Of a stretch of DNA of 10,614 bases, positions 1 through 7,200 are shown piece by piece. Position 1 is the first letter of the stretch. The number at the start of each line of letters is the position of its first letter. The position numbers and the translations under genes are program-made. The stretch spans positions 1 through 10,614 of the forward strand of contig SLOH01000142.1 in NCBI GenBank assembly GCA_007132595.1. Direction: 5' to 3'. Below the pieces are notes generated by a model that worked only from the letters and a program-made list of their open reading frames with translations, did not search any database and was not told the DNA's origin. This DNA comes from Waddliaceae bacterium. GTDB taxonomy: Bacteria > Chlamydiota > Chlamydiia > Chlamydiales > SLOH01.

Positions 1-431
1 TGGGATGGCTCAGTTGCAGAAGGTCTCCCGGATAAATTCGCAGACGGCATAACAATCGGCCCGGTTGATTCGATTACACTCAATGTAAGTGGATGGTCCG
101 GCATCCGTAAGCAGACCGTCTGAAGCCCGGCTCTGACAATACTTGGAACACGCTTAGCTGTTAGAACAAAGGAGAGTGGTCCCGGCCAAAACTCTTCAGC
201 AAGATTGATAAATTGAGGAGGAAAATTTTCGACAAGGGGTGTAATTTGCGAAAAGGATGCGACATGCACGATCAGAGGATTGTCTTGAGGCCGCCTTTTT
301 AATGTAAAGATTTTTTCAATCGCATCCGGATGATCAAGAGAGGCTGCAAGCCCATACACCGTTTCTGTCGGAAGGGAGACAAGCTCTCCTTTTTTAAGAG
401 AGTCGGTCGCCTGCTTGAGAGAAACTAACAT
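1..431 (-). CDS. tsaC: L-threonylcarbamoyladenylate synthase (TsaC/Sua5/YrdC family), 3' end cut off by window edge
   Basis: I translated this gene directly from the minus strand; 143 complete codons are present before the left window edge. The family condenses threonine, bicarbonate and ATP to threonylcarbamoyl-AMP, the first step of t6A formation at position 37 of ANN-decoding tRNAs, in the cytoplasm. Visible YrdC-domain hallmarks are GELVSLPTETVYGLA (residues 15-29), the basic LKRRPQDNPLIVHV block (44-57), FWPGPLSFVL (81-90) and PSANLSG (129-135), the nucleotide-binding loop. A short TsaC (about 190 residues) and a longer Sua5 with an extra C-terminal domain cannot be told apart because the C-terminus is missing. 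The ATG at 431 overlaps the sufS stop by 7 bases (ATG TTAG), so translation is probably coupled to sufS. The family call is secure; the symbol could equally be sua5. Confidence 0.9.
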   Translation of the reverse strand, partial: MLVSLKQATDSLKKGELVSLPTETVYGLAASLDHPDAIEKIFTLKRRPQDNPLIVHVASFSQITPLVENFPPQFINLAEEFWPGPLSFVLTAKRVPSIVRAGLQTVCLRMPDHPLTLSVIESTGPIVMPSANLSGRPSATEPS

Positions 432-1591
432 AACTGCTCGATCACACTCTCTAATGAACGGACAAAGGATTCAATCTCCTCTTCCGTATTGTACACCCCT
501 AAAGATGCTCTAGCGCATCCGTTGATGCAAAAGTGATCCATTGCAGGCTGGGCGCAATGGTGACCTGTGCGGATGGCGATCCCCTTCAGGTTGAGCATTG
601 TCCCAATGTCAAGTGGATGGAGCCCTTCAACTGTAAAACTCACAATTGGTCCTCGATTTGCCGGCTGTCCAATGATATTGACGCGACTAAGCTCCGTTAA
701 CCTTTCGAGCAAAAGACTTTGCAAGGTCACAGGCTTTTGTCTCTCCAAAAAATCAAATGCGGCTCCAAGTCCAATCACCTGGGCAATTGGAGGGGTACCC
801 GCTTCAAATTTCATCGGAAGGTCTGCAAAAGTCGTCTCTTTAAACGAGACTGTCTTAATCATATCTCCTCCGCCCATAAACGGGGGCATTGCATCAAGCA
901 ACGCTTTTTTTCCATACAGAACTCCAACTCCCGTCGGACCGTAGATCTTATGGCCTGAAAAGAGGTAGAAATCGGCATCGAGAGACTGTACATCAATTTT
1001 GAGGTGAGCGGCTGCTTGAGCGCCATCGACAAGAACTTTTGCCCCTTTTGCGTGCGCAAGGCGGATCATTTTCTCTATCGGGTGAATTGTGCCAATGGCA
1101 TTCGAGATATGTCCAACGGCCACCATCTTGACACGATCTGTTAAAAGCTCTTCATACGCTTTTAGATCAAGCTCACCCTCTTTTGTTGCCGGTATCACTT
1201 TTATTTGAGCGCCCGTTCTTTGACAAAGAAGTTGCCAAGGCACAATATTTGAGTGATGTTCGAGCTGAGAGACTAAAATCTCATCGCCTTTTTGAATAAA
1301 AGCCTCTCCAAAAGAGTGGGCAACAAGATTGATTCCCTCTGTTGTTCCCTTTGTGAAAATAATTTCGCAACTTTCCCGAGCGTTCAAAAACTTTTGCGCC
1401 TTTACTCTCACAGCGTCGTACTGCTCTGTTGCGTTCATGGAAAGATCGTAAATGGCGCGGTGGACAGTGCCATACTCTTTCGAGTAAAAGTTTGAAATCG
1501 CATCTATCACACATTGCGGCTTGAGGGTCGTCGCCGCAGAGTCGAAATAGATAAGTCCCTCCTTTAACATAGGGAATGTGTCTACTGCCAT
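425..1591 (-). CDS. sufS: SufS-type cysteine desulfurase
   Basis: This is a PLP enzyme that converts L-cysteine to alanine and holds the sulfur as a persulfide for Fe-S cluster assembly by SufBCD. It has 388 residues, slightly shorter than the roughly 406 of E. coli SufS. Visible features are the N-terminal YFDSAATTLKP (15-25), the PLP-stacking EHHSN (111-115), VDGAQ with the cofactor-contacting Asp (188-192), SGHKIYGPTGVG with the Schiff-base Lys215, and RTGHHCAQP with the catalytic Cys346. The short loop around the Cys fits the SufS (group II) class rather than IscS/NifS. The ATG at 1591 lies 10 bases inside the end of sufD; a later Met (residue 8) would remove family-conserved sequence. 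SufS normally needs SufE or SufU as sulfur acceptor; neither is in the window. It is the fourth gene of the operon, followed by tsaC with a 7-base overlap. Confidence 0.96.
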   Translation of the reverse strand: MAVDTFPMLKEGLIYFDSAATTLKPQCVIDAISNFYSKEYGTVHRAIYDLSMNATEQYDAVRVKAQKFLNARESCEIIFTKGTTEGINLVAHSFGEAFIQKGDEILVSQLEHHSNIVPWQLLCQRTGAQIKVIPATKEGELDLKAYEELLTDRVKMVAVGHISNAIGTIHPIEKMIRLAHAKGAKVLVDGAQAAAHLKIDVQSLDADFYLFSGHKIYGPTGVGVLYGKKALLDAMPPFMGGGDMIKTVSFKETTFADLPMKFEAGTPPIAQVIGLGAAFDFLERQKPVTLQSLLLERLTELSRVNIIGQPANRGPIVSFTVEGLHPLDIGTMLNLKGIAIRTGHHCAQPAMDHFCINGCARASLGVYNTEEEIESFVRSLESVIEQLC

Positions 1592-2802
1592 TGTTTTCGC
1601 AAAGACTGGGTGGGGATTTGATTGATCACTTCGTGGTAAAATCCTTGGGTGAGAAGTGCAGCCGCCTCTTTTTCTGTCACACCTCTGGATTTTAGATAGA
1701 AAAGCTCATCTGAATCGAGCTGCCCGACCGTTGCACCGTGAGATGCTTTGACATCATCGGCAAAAATTTCTAAATTTGGCTTACTATAGGCAACAGCGTC
1801 ATCACTCAGTAAGAGATTATTATTCAGCTGATACGCCTCTGTTTTTTGAGCGATAGGGTCCACATAGAGCTTTCCTTCAAAACTCGATCGGCTGTGGTCG
1901 TATAATATCCCCTTAAACAGTTGGTTTGAGTGCGTGTCCGGCGCGTTATGCTCGATCAAGACATTCACATGAGCCTCGCGCTGGTCCCTTAATATCCACG
2001 CCCCTTGAAGAGAAGCAGACGCATTTTCTCCATTTAGAGCGACTCTGTAATCATGACGCACGGTTTTGGCTCCATTTGACGCTGAAATCACATTCAGTCG
2101 GCTCTCTTTCTTCAGTTGCGCGCGCATTCCTTCAAACAACCAGCCGGCACTGCAGTGATCAGGAGCTGATTGCACCCAGTGGATATCAGCGCCCTCCTCT
2201 AGATATAGATGCTCTGATTGATTGATCCACCCTCGATTTTCGCCCGCTTGAGTTGTGATTACCGTCATGTGGGACTGCTTGGCTGCAAACAGATGGATAG
2301 CAGGAAATGCAAGTCCATCTCCATCGACAAAGTGGAGAATTTGCAATGGAGTATCAATCGTTTGATTCGGAGATAAGTAAAGAAAAACCCCTTCGCGATT
2401 CAACGCGCCATTCAACAAAAGAAATGGATCGCGTTCTTTTTTAATTTCCTGCCGTCCTTGTGACTGAAGAAATGAACCAAATGTTTGATGCCCTTCCTCC
2501 AAAGAATAGACATCAATGTCCTTTACTGTGGAATATTTGCTGCAGTAGCGCCCATTGACAAAGACCAGACACATCTGCTTGCATTCGGGAAGAATGTGAG
2601 GCTCGATTTCAGCAAAAGAGGGCATCTCAATCGGATTGAAACAAAGCTGCCTTTCATATAGATCTCGCAGTTTCACATAGCGATACTGCTCATGTTTCTT
2701 GGTCGGCAGGCCGCACTTTAGAAATTGCTGCCAAGCCTCTTCTTGTAAAGGAGAATTTGGCTCTTTTTGTTTTACCTCTCCAAGACGATCTAAAAATGTC
2801 AT
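1582..2802 (-). CDS. sufD: Fe-S cluster assembly protein SufD
   Basis: SufD is the SufB paralogue that pairs with SufB on two SufC ATPases to form the SufBC2D scaffold, needed for iron acquisition during cluster building. The protein has 406 residues. The C-terminal beta-helix core is recognisable: [24 protein letters not shown] (read in two parts: 338-349 and 350-361), with His355 in SHGATVG matching the functionally important His360 of E. coli SufD, then [14 protein letters not shown] (362-375) and the family-ending helix [12 protein letters not shown] (386-397). The N-terminal 100 residues are variable, as usual for SufD. The ATG at 2802 overlaps the sufC stop in an ATGA arrangement (4 bases), and the stop at 1582 lies 10 bases inside sufS. 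These overlaps suggest coupled translation and fixed stoichiometry. The position between sufC and sufS supports SufD over a second SufB. Confidence 0.95.
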   Translation of the reverse strand: MTFLDRLGEVKQKEPNSPLQEEAWQQFLKCGLPTKKHEQYRYVKLRDLYERQLCFNPIEMPSFAEIEPHILPECKQMCLVFVNGRYCSKYSTVKDIDVYSLEEGHQTFGSFLQSQGRQEIKKERDPFLLLNGALNREGVFLYLSPNQTIDTPLQILHFVDGDGLAFPAIHLFAAKQSHMTVITTQAGENRGWINQSEHLYLEEGADIHWVQSAPDHCSAGWLFEGMRAQLKKESRLNVISASNGAKTVRHDYRVALNGENASASLQGAWILRDQREAHVNVLIEHNAPDTHSNQLFKGILYDHSRSSFEGKLYVDPIAQKTEAYQLNNNLLLSDDAVAYSKPNLEIFADDVKASHGATVGQLDSDELFYLKSRGVTEKEAAALLTQGFYHEVINQIPTQSLRKQWQ

Positions 2803-3545
2803 GCAATCTTCTCCAACCAGTCGTATCCTTGCTCTTCAAGTTTTAGGGCAAGATCTGCATTGCCCGTTTGCACAATTTTCCCGTTCATCATCACATGAAC
2901 AAAGTCGGGTTTAATGTAATCGAGTAAACGTTGATAGTGCGTAATCAAGACAAGGCCCATTTCGGAATTTTTAATTTGATTGACCCCTTGAGCGACGACT
3001 TTCATCGCATCGATATCAAGACCTGAGTCGGTCTCATCTAAAATGGCCATCTTAGGGTCGAGCACTGCCATTTGCAAAATTTCATTGCGTTTTTTTTCAC
3101 CACCGGAAAATCCCTCATTGAGACTGCGGTGCTTAAATTCCGGACGGATCTCCATCATTTTCATCTTCTCATCGAGAAACTTCTCAAACGCCTCAACTGA
3201 GAGCTCTTCTTTCCCTTGAGCTTTTCTCTGAGAATTCAGCGCCAAATGCAAAAACTGCAGATTGCTCACTCCGTTGATTTCGACAGGGTACTGAAAACTC
3301 ATAAAAAGCCCTAAACAAGCTCTCTCTTCCGGCTCCATTTCAGCAATCTCTTTTCCTTCGAAGAGAATGTCTCCCTCTTCAATTTCGTATGCGGGATGCC
3401 CGGCGATCACCTTTGCGAGCGTGGATTTTCCAGCTCCATTCGGCCCCATAATCGCATGAATTTCACCTGGGTTCACAGTTAAGTTCAAACCCTGAATCAA
3501 AGGTTTTCCCTCAATGGAAACGTGAAGATTTTGTATTTTTAACAT
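2799..3545 (-). CDS. sufC: Fe-S assembly ATPase SufC
   Basis: SufC is a soluble ABC-type ATPase that drives conformational change in the SufBC2D scaffold; despite the fold it is not a transporter. It has 248 residues, the normal family length. All ABC motifs are present: Walker [10 protein letters not shown] (34-42), Q-loop region [10 protein letters not shown] (81-90), signature [13 protein letters not shown] (146-158), Walker B MAILDE with D-loop DSGLDIDA (166-180), and the switch His203 in LITHYQRLL. The Q-loop FQYP and signature [10 protein letters not shown] are characteristic of SufC. The ATG at 3545 starts 2 bases after the sufB stop; the upstream AGGT in the sufB tail (read on the minus strand) could serve as a weak ribosome-binding site. 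The sufD start overlaps its stop by 4 bases. Confidence 0.97.
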   Translation of the reverse strand: MLKIQNLHVSIEGKPLIQGLNLTVNPGEIHAIMGPNGAGKSTLAKVIAGHPAYEIEEGDILFEGKEIAEMEPEERACLGLFMSFQYPVEINGVSNLQFLHLALNSQRKAQGKEELSVEAFEKFLDEKMKMMEIRPEFKHRSLNEGFSGGEKKRNEILQMAVLDPKMAILDETDSGLDIDAMKVVAQGVNQIKNSEMGLVLITHYQRLLDYIKPDFVHVMMNGKIVQTGNADLALKLEEQGYDWLEKIA

Positions 3546-3547
3546 GA

Positions 3548-4975
3548 TTAACCTACCGAGTGTTCGAGTTTTAAAGTGAGCAGCTTCTTTGCCTCTGCGG
3601 CAAATTCAAGTGGAAGTTCAGAGATAACCTCTTTACAAAATCCATTGACCACCATATTGATCGCATCTTCTAAAGAAATGCCGCGCGATTGGAAGTAAAA
3701 GAGCTGCTCTTCATTCATTTTTGAAGTGGATGCCTCGTGTTCGATGCTGCTCGAACCATTCCCCGCTTCAATATACGGGAATGTATTTGCCGAGCATCGA
3801 TTGCCAACGAGCATCGAGTCGCACTGCGTATAATTTCTCGCTCCTGTTGCGCGAGGAGCCACCTTCACAAGCCCGCGATAACTGTTATGCGAAGTGTCTG
3901 CCGATATCCCTTTCGTAATAATTGTCGACTTTGTATTTTTCCCCAAATGGATCATTTTCGTTCCGGTATCCGCCTGCATCGAACCATTTGTGAGCGCCAC
4001 AGAGTAAAACTCCCCAACGGAATGGTCGCCTTGCAAAATGCAACTGGGGTACTTCCATGTAATTGCAGCTCCGACCTCCACTTGCGTCCAGGTAATCTTG
4101 GAGTAGTCTCCTTGACACCTTCCACGCTTCGTCACGAAATTGTAAATACCGCCCTTTCCGGTCTTTGGATCACCGGCATACCAGTTTTGAACAGTCGAGT
4201 ATTTAATCGTTGCGCTGTCCATTGCAATCAACTCGACAACAGCGGCATGTAACTGATTTGTGTCGTAAGCAGGAGCTGTGCACCCCTCAAGATAACTGAC
4301 AGACGACCCTTCTTCTGCAATGATCAATGTCCGCTCAAACTGCCCGGACTCTTGATCGTTAATTCTAAAGTAAGTCGAAAGCTCCATCGGACACTCAACG
4401 CCCTTCGGCACATAAACAAAGGAGCCATCTGTAAATACAGCAGAATTAAGCGCGGTAAAGTAATTATCCCCGATCGGCACGACGCTGCCTAAGTATTTCT
4501 CGATTAATTCCGGGTATTTTTCAACCGCTTCGGTAATCGAGCAAAGAACGACCCCTGCATCGACAAGTTTTTGCTTAAACGTTGTGCCGATTGATACCGA
4601 ATCGAACACCATATCGACAGCGACATTACTCAAGAGCTTCTGTTCGTCTAATGGAATCCCGAGCTTTTCAAACGTTCGCAAAACTTCCGGATCGACCTCA
4701 TCGAGACTTCCAAGCTTCGGCTTCTTTTTTGGAGCTGAATAGTAGCAAATATTCTGATAGTCAATGGGAGGATAGTTGACATTCGACCAATCGGGCTCAT
4801 CCATTTCTAGCCACTTGCGATACGCCTTCAATCGAAACTCCAGCATAAAGTCCGGCTCGTTTTTCTTTTCGGAGATCATTCGGATAACATCCTCGGAAAG
4901 CCCTTTTGCAATTCGGTCCGTCTCTACCTCGGTCACAAAACCGTACTTGTACTCTTGTTGCTCGGCAACTGTCAT
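3548..4975 (-). CDS. sufB: Fe-S cluster assembly scaffold SufB
   Basis: SufB is the core scaffold subunit on which the nascent Fe-S cluster is built from SufS-derived sulfur. It has 475 residues, close to the 495 of E. coli SufB. Conserved blocks are [12 protein letters not shown] (126-137), [21 protein letters not shown] (start 172), the mid-protein YLEGCTAP (228-235), [18 protein letters not shown] (279-296), and the C-terminal [12 protein letters not shown] (383-394), NTFPYIEAG (397-405) and IEHEAST (411-417). Cys385 and Glu414 sit where E. coli Cys405 and Glu434 would be with a constant offset of 20, so the residues linked to sulfur transfer and assembly are kept. It is the first gene of the operon. 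The ATG at 4975 is preceded by an A/G-rich stretch (AAAAAAGAG) rather than a strong Shine-Dalgarno sequence. It is divergent from the 337-residue gene at 5188. Confidence 0.97.
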   Translation of the reverse strand: MTVAEQQEYKYGFVTEVETDRIAKGLSEDVIRMISEKKNEPDFMLEFRLKAYRKWLEMDEPDWSNVNYPPIDYQNICYYSAPKKKPKLGSLDEVDPEVLRTFEKLGIPLDEQKLLSNVAVDMVFDSVSIGTTFKQKLVDAGVVLCSITEAVEKYPELIEKYLGSVVPIGDNYFTALNSAVFTDGSFVYVPKGVECPMELSTYFRINDQESGQFERTLIIAEEGSSVSYLEGCTAPAYDTNQLHAAVVELIAMDSATIKYSTVQNWYAGDPKTGKGGIYNFVTKRGRCQGDYSKITWTQVEVGAAITWKYPSCILQGDHSVGEFYSVALTNGSMQADTGTKMIHLGKNTKSTIITKGISADTSHNSYRGLVKVAPRATGARNYTQCDSMLVGNRCSANTFPYIEAGNGSSSIEHEASTSKMNEEQLFYFQSRGISLEDAINMVVNGFCKEVISELPLEFAAEAKKLLTLKLEHSVG

Positions 4976-5042
4976 AAAAAACCGCTCTTTTTTCTAATTT
5001 TCCCTATCAATTTAACACAAAGTCTCACTTAAATTCCAGGGT

Positions 5043-5070
5043 TCTATAAGAAAAAATTAATCACTGACAA
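5043..5070 (-). promoter_or_regulatory. Candidate sigma70-type promoter of the suf operon
   Basis: On the minus strand a TTGTCA hexamer (5070-5065, 5 of 6 to TTGACA) is followed after 16 bases by TATAGA (5048-5043, 4 of 6 to TATAAT). Transcription would start near 5036 and give a leader of about 60 bases before the sufB ATG. The call rests on consensus match and position in the only intergenic gap upstream of sufB; AT-rich DNA produces such matches by chance. I saw no obvious Fur box or other operator. Confidence 0.45.
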
Positions 5071-5137
5071 ATAAAATATATTAAACTAAAAAGACCAAAC
5101 AACCTTTTAAAGAAAATATTAGAAACATCTTAATATT

Positions 5138-5167
5138 TCACTAACATTTATCAGCTTTAAGTATAAT
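5138..5167 (+). promoter_or_regulatory. Candidate promoter of the 337-residue gene
   Basis: A perfect TATAAT lies at 5162-5167, 20 bases before the ATG at 5188. The -35 region is poor; the best candidate is around 5137-5142 (TTCACT, 4 of 6) with a long 19-base spacer. The leader would be about 15 bases, and there is no clear Shine-Dalgarno sequence, only an A-rich run AAAAAGAAAAAC ahead of the start. Confidence 0.45.
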
Positions 5168-5187
5168 AAATTAAAAAGAAAAACAAC

Positions 5188-6201
5188 ATGCCAACAAGTA
5201 TTACATCATCAACCCATTCCCCTCTTCCAATTCAGCCTTCAATCAGGAATGAAGAGGGGCAACCCCCATCATTAATTCAAAGAATTAAACGTTTCGTTGT
5301 TCGTCTATTTTCAGCAATTGCAAAATTCTTTAGCTCTTTATTCAAAACACAAAAGTATACTATGAGGCTCCAAGACGTTGAATCAAAAGAGTGTGATCCC
5401 TCTGAATATATACACGGTCGCAGTTCCCAAGCAGAACGAAGGAGCCATCAACCTCAAGCTCAACGTTATTTTGGACATGTGGGCACAGCATCCCTTGTTC
5501 CATCCGACGCTATCGAACCAACTTTTCGCAGAGAAGATATGCCGGTCCCTGACCTTGAAAATTTAGACGACCTGGAAGCAGAAGAGTCGCCTCGCCCTGA
5601 AGATGTGCACTTGCGCAGTTCCCAAGCAGAACGAAGGAGTCGTCAACATCCGGGTACAGCACGCGATTTTCGAGACGCTTCCCCACGCGTAAAGAGTAGT
5701 TCAGTCCTGCCAGTCGATGACTCCGAATCAGAAGAGTCTTCTGAATCTGATGAGAGGTTACATTACCTTTTGTTCCTCCTTTACCAAGAAGAACTACTAC
5801 TCCACTATAATGGTAGTGTACAAGAGGATTTAGCATCCAATACTCCGTGCGCTTCTGAACATAAAGAGAATAGTTCAGATGAGTCACTTGACGCTCTCGA
5901 AGCAAAAGAGCCGCCTCGCCCTGAAGATATGCACTGCCGCAATTCCCAAGCAAAACGAGAACCAACAATTTCAGAGTATGAAGAAGTGACAGCAAATCGT
6001 TTACGTGAATATTTCTTACACCAAAATCAAAACGCCTCCGTATCCAATGAGAGTAGTTCAACTGATCAAGTTGAGAGCGCCGAATTAAAGGAGTCGCCTG
6101 ACCCCATGGGTGCGCCCGGTTCCAATATTCTCGTTAGCACCTTTAGTGATAGACTCAATGCGGTGATCAGTTCCGGCAAACAGCAACCTCATTTAACATA
6201 A
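5188..6201 (+). CDS. Hypothetical repeat-containing protein, possible type III secreted effector
   Basis: I do not recognise this 337-residue protein. Residues 1-19 are rich in Ser, Thr and Pro with no charged residue, a composition typical of type III secretion signals. Residues 29-52 form a basic amphipathic or hydrophobic segment (LIQRIKRFVVRLFSAIAKFF and on) that could bind a membrane. The rest is low-complexity and acidic, with three clear copies of a roughly 26-residue unit (61-86, 126-151, 234-259; shared core RSSQAERRS, preceded in two by PRPEDxH) and a decayed fourth (295-312). An acidic Ser/Glu cluster (178-189) precedes a leucine-rich patch (191-206). No catalytic motif is visible. 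The ATG at 5188 follows a perfect TATAAT by 20 bases; the stop abuts a dispersed repeat at 6202. A 183-codon frame on the opposite strand (6061-5510) exists, but it has no promoter or start support. Effector status is inference. Confidence 0.7.
   Translation: MPTSITSSTHSPLPIQPSIRNEEGQPPSLIQRIKRFVVRLFSAIAKFFSSLFKTQKYTMRLQDVESKECDPSEYIHGRSSQAERRSHQPQAQRYFGHVGTASLVPSDAIEPTFRREDMPVPDLENLDDLEAEESPRPEDVHLRSSQAERRSRQHPGTARDFRDASPRVKSSSVLPVDDSESEESSESDERLHYLLFLLYQEELLLHYNGSVQEDLASNTPCASEHKENSSDESLDALEAKEPPRPEDMHCRNSQAKREPTISEYEEVTANRLREYFLHQNQNASVSNESSSTDQVESAELKESPDPMGAPGSNILVSTFSDRLNAVISSGKQQPHLT
5368..5445 (+). repeat. Internal coding repeat, copy 1
   Basis: This encodes residues 61-86 of the hypothetical protein. 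Its second half contains a 26-base stretch (5419-5444) that recurs without mismatch at 5614-5639, 195 bases (65 codons) downstream and in the same frame. The first half is diverged from copies 2 and 3. Confidence 0.85.
5563..5640 (+). repeat. Internal coding repeat, copy 2
   Basis: This encodes residues 126-151. It shares the exact 26-base stretch with copy 1 (5614-5639) and a near-identical first part with copy 3 (5584-5610 versus 5908-5934, one mismatch by eye at GAGTCG/GAGCCG and one at GATGTG/GATATG). It is therefore the link between the other two copies. Confidence 0.85.
5887..5964 (+). repeat. Internal coding repeat, copy 3
   Basis: This encodes residues 234-259. The first part closely matches copy 2 (LEAKEPPRPEDMH versus LEAEESPRPEDVH), and the second part is a mutated form of the shared core (NSQAKRE versus SSQAERR). 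A further decayed trace, residues 295-312 at 6070-6123, keeps only the KESPDP part. Confidence 0.8.
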
Positions 6202-6204
6202 GGA

Positions 6205-6223
6205 ACCTGTGACAAACTCAGGT
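6205..6223. terminator. Weak hairpin directly after the hypothetical gene, possible terminator
   Basis: ACCTG (6205-6209) pairs with CAGGT (6219-6223) around a 9-base loop, starting four bases after the stop codon. No proper T run follows, only ACAATTGAATTT, so it is a poor intrinsic terminator by itself. The equivalent hairpin in the second repeat copy (10530-10544) is stronger, which suggests the structure is a conserved part of the repeat. Confidence 0.3.
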
Positions 6224-6243
6224 ACAATTGAATTTCGGATGGA

Positions 6244-6263
6244 TTTTTCGAAAATTCGAAAAA
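6244..6263. repeat. Perfect 9-bp palindrome inside the intergenic element
   Basis: TTTTTCGAA (6244-6252), a 2-base AA centre, then TTCGAAAAA (6255-6263). The second repeat copy keeps the same palindrome with one mismatch (right arm ending at 10586). The structure is symmetric, so on either strand it would give a hairpin ending in a U-rich arm and could act bidirectionally between the convergent genes. Confidence 0.65.
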
Positions 6264-6362
6264 ACAATCGAGCTTAAGATTTGAGGCTTAAGCAAGTGCA
6301 TTTTTCTCGCATTTCAGGAAGAAGGCAAGAAAATTTAACAACATGCGTTTATCAGAGGTTCC

Positions 6363-6435
6363 AAAAGCAGGCGCATCCCCTCTAATTACTTGAGGAACTT
6401 AAATCTTGCAGATCAACTTATAAGACAAAATCTAG
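6363..6435. other. Remainder of the convergent intergenic region
   Basis: These 73 bases lie between the repeat element and the stop codon of the SET gene. I see only a small CCTC/GAGG inverted repeat (around 6379-6395, 9-base loop) without a T run in the direction needed for the SET gene, so no convincing terminator. An AAATCTT at 6401-6407 is the inverse of AAGATTT at 6276-6282 in the element. Confidence 0.4.
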
Positions 6436-7197
6436 TTAATCACTCGAGGCAGGTCTGAATAACTCAGGCTCCTTTTTTGATCTGATCACGTGCTCATTCG
6501 GGCTTTCTTTTCGATGTCTCCAATATGCCGCTCCATAGTCAAAAGTCAGCTGTTCGCTGCTTTTGACTGCCCTCTTTGTTACAAATATGATCCGCATCAG
6601 GCCGCGATCGCAAACAGAGTTTACTTCAAGATTGGGCTCCTGGGCATGATTAATAAACCTTGTCTCATTGCCTCCTTTTTCAGCATCAATTAGATATTTT
6701 TGCAGAGTCCAAGGCATTTGCGGATAGGAGATGGAGTAGGCAGTATTCGTCGGCTGAAAGGGATTATACCTATGCACATGTCCTGTGTATTCGCCAATAT
6801 AGGTCGACTTGGGAAGATCTTCATCTGCGAAAAGCCCAAACCCCATCGTTTGATTAATCCACTGGACCGTGACATTTGCAACCCAACCTTCTTTAAGTTC
6901 TTTCTGATATTTCAAGGCAAGCGCGCGCATCTCATCTCCTAAGAAAGTCTTGCGGATTAGCCAAGGAGACTTGCGAATCATACGCAAAAAATGCGCATAA
7001 CTTGAAAATCGCGGATGGGTCAAATAGGCAACCCCTTGAATCTCCCTCTTTTCTTTCGGCAAGACTCCCAAAAAATGGGCGATCTCAAAAACCGTGAACC
7101 CAAATGCGTCCGTTTCTTCTAAATTAATTTGAGCAAGATCACCCTCTAAAAAATCTTGATTGGAAAAAAGGGTCTCTTTTTTATGAAATGGCCACAT
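6436..7197 (-). CDS. SET-domain protein, putative lysine methyltransferase (chlamydial NUE-like)
   Basis: SET-domain enzymes transfer methyl groups from S-adenosylmethionine to protein lysines. In Chlamydia a SET protein (NUE) is reported to act on histones, including host histones after secretion. With a TTG start at 7221 the protein has 261 residues; I prefer the first ATG at 7197 (253 residues), as neither start has a strong ribosome-binding site. In 261-residue numbering the SET core is clear: GFGLFADEDLPKSTYIGEYTG (starts 127), RFINHAQEPN (188-197) and the C-terminal LTFDYG (225-230). The canonical NHSCxPN is NHAQEPN here, and no Cys-rich pre- or post-SET zinc sites are seen, so it resembles minimal SET proteins. 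Residues 1-115 match nothing I know. It converges on the hypothetical gene and is divergent from greA. Domain call is firm; target (histone or bacterial protein) is unknown. Confidence 0.85.
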   Translation of the reverse strand: MWPFHKKETLFSNQDFLEGDLAQINLEETDAFGFTVFEIAHFLGVLPKEKREIQGVAYLTHPRFSSYAHFLRMIRKSPWLIRKTFLGDEMRALALKYQKELKEGWVANVTVQWINQTMGFGLFADEDLPKSTYIGEYTGHVHRYNPFQPTNTAYSISYPQMPWTLQKYLIDAEKGGNETRFINHAQEPNLEVNSVCDRGLMRIIFVTKRAVKSSEQLTFDYGAAYWRHRKESPNEHVIRSKKEPELFRPASSD

Positions 7198-7200
7198 ACT

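Larger units (their letters stand above)
4976..5187. other. AT-rich divergent intergenic region between sufB and the 337-residue gene
   Basis: These 212 bases separate two divergently read genes. The centre (about 5050-5187) is very AT-rich. It carries a candidate promoter for each direction and no ORF or tRNA that I can see. No strong inverted repeat or riboswitch-like structure was recognised. Confidence 0.7.
6202..6362. mobile_element. MITE-like or REP-like intergenic element with terminal inverted repeats
   Basis: The 161 bases begin on the base after the stop codon of the upstream gene. The first 22 bases (6202-6223, beginning GGAACCTGTGACAAAC) and the reverse complement of the last 22 (6362-6341, beginning GGAACCTCTGATAAAC) match at 18 positions. 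Inside are a perfect 9-bp-arm palindrome (6244-6263) and two CTTAAG sites (6273-6278; 6287-6292 within GCTTAAGC). No ORF of useful length is inside, so any transposition would need an outside transposase. A target-site duplication is not obvious: TAA precedes and AAA follows. The left 77 bases are related to 10523-10600. The inverted repeat is seen directly; calling it mobile is inference. Confidence 0.6.

Noticed and set aside
2799..3545. ABC transporter ATPase
   Set aside because: The ABC motifs are of SufC type, and its place between sufB and sufD without any permease gene fits the soluble SufC ATPase.
3737..4252. 171-codon plus-strand frame inside sufB
   Set aside because: It is antisense to highly conserved SufB sequence, and its translation has no family-like pattern.
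4976..5187. Possible small RNA, tRNA or riboswitch upstream of sufB
   Set aside because: The region is simple AT-rich sequence without a stable stem, cloverleaf or conserved riboswitch core that I can recognise.
5368..5964. Possible CRISPR-like regular repeats
   Set aside because: The repeats are coding, in frame, unequally spaced (195 and 324 bases) and diverged, so they are protein repeats and not a CRISPR array.
5510..6061. 183-codon open frame on the minus strand opposite the hypothetical protein
   Set aside because: It mirrors the repeats of the plus-strand gene, has no start-site or promoter support, and is shorter. The plus frame is longer, has a TATAAT upstream and a coherent composition.
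6202..6435. Degraded transposase gene between the convergent genes
   Set aside because: No reading frame of useful length or transposase motif is visible; the region only has terminal inverted repeats and palindromes.
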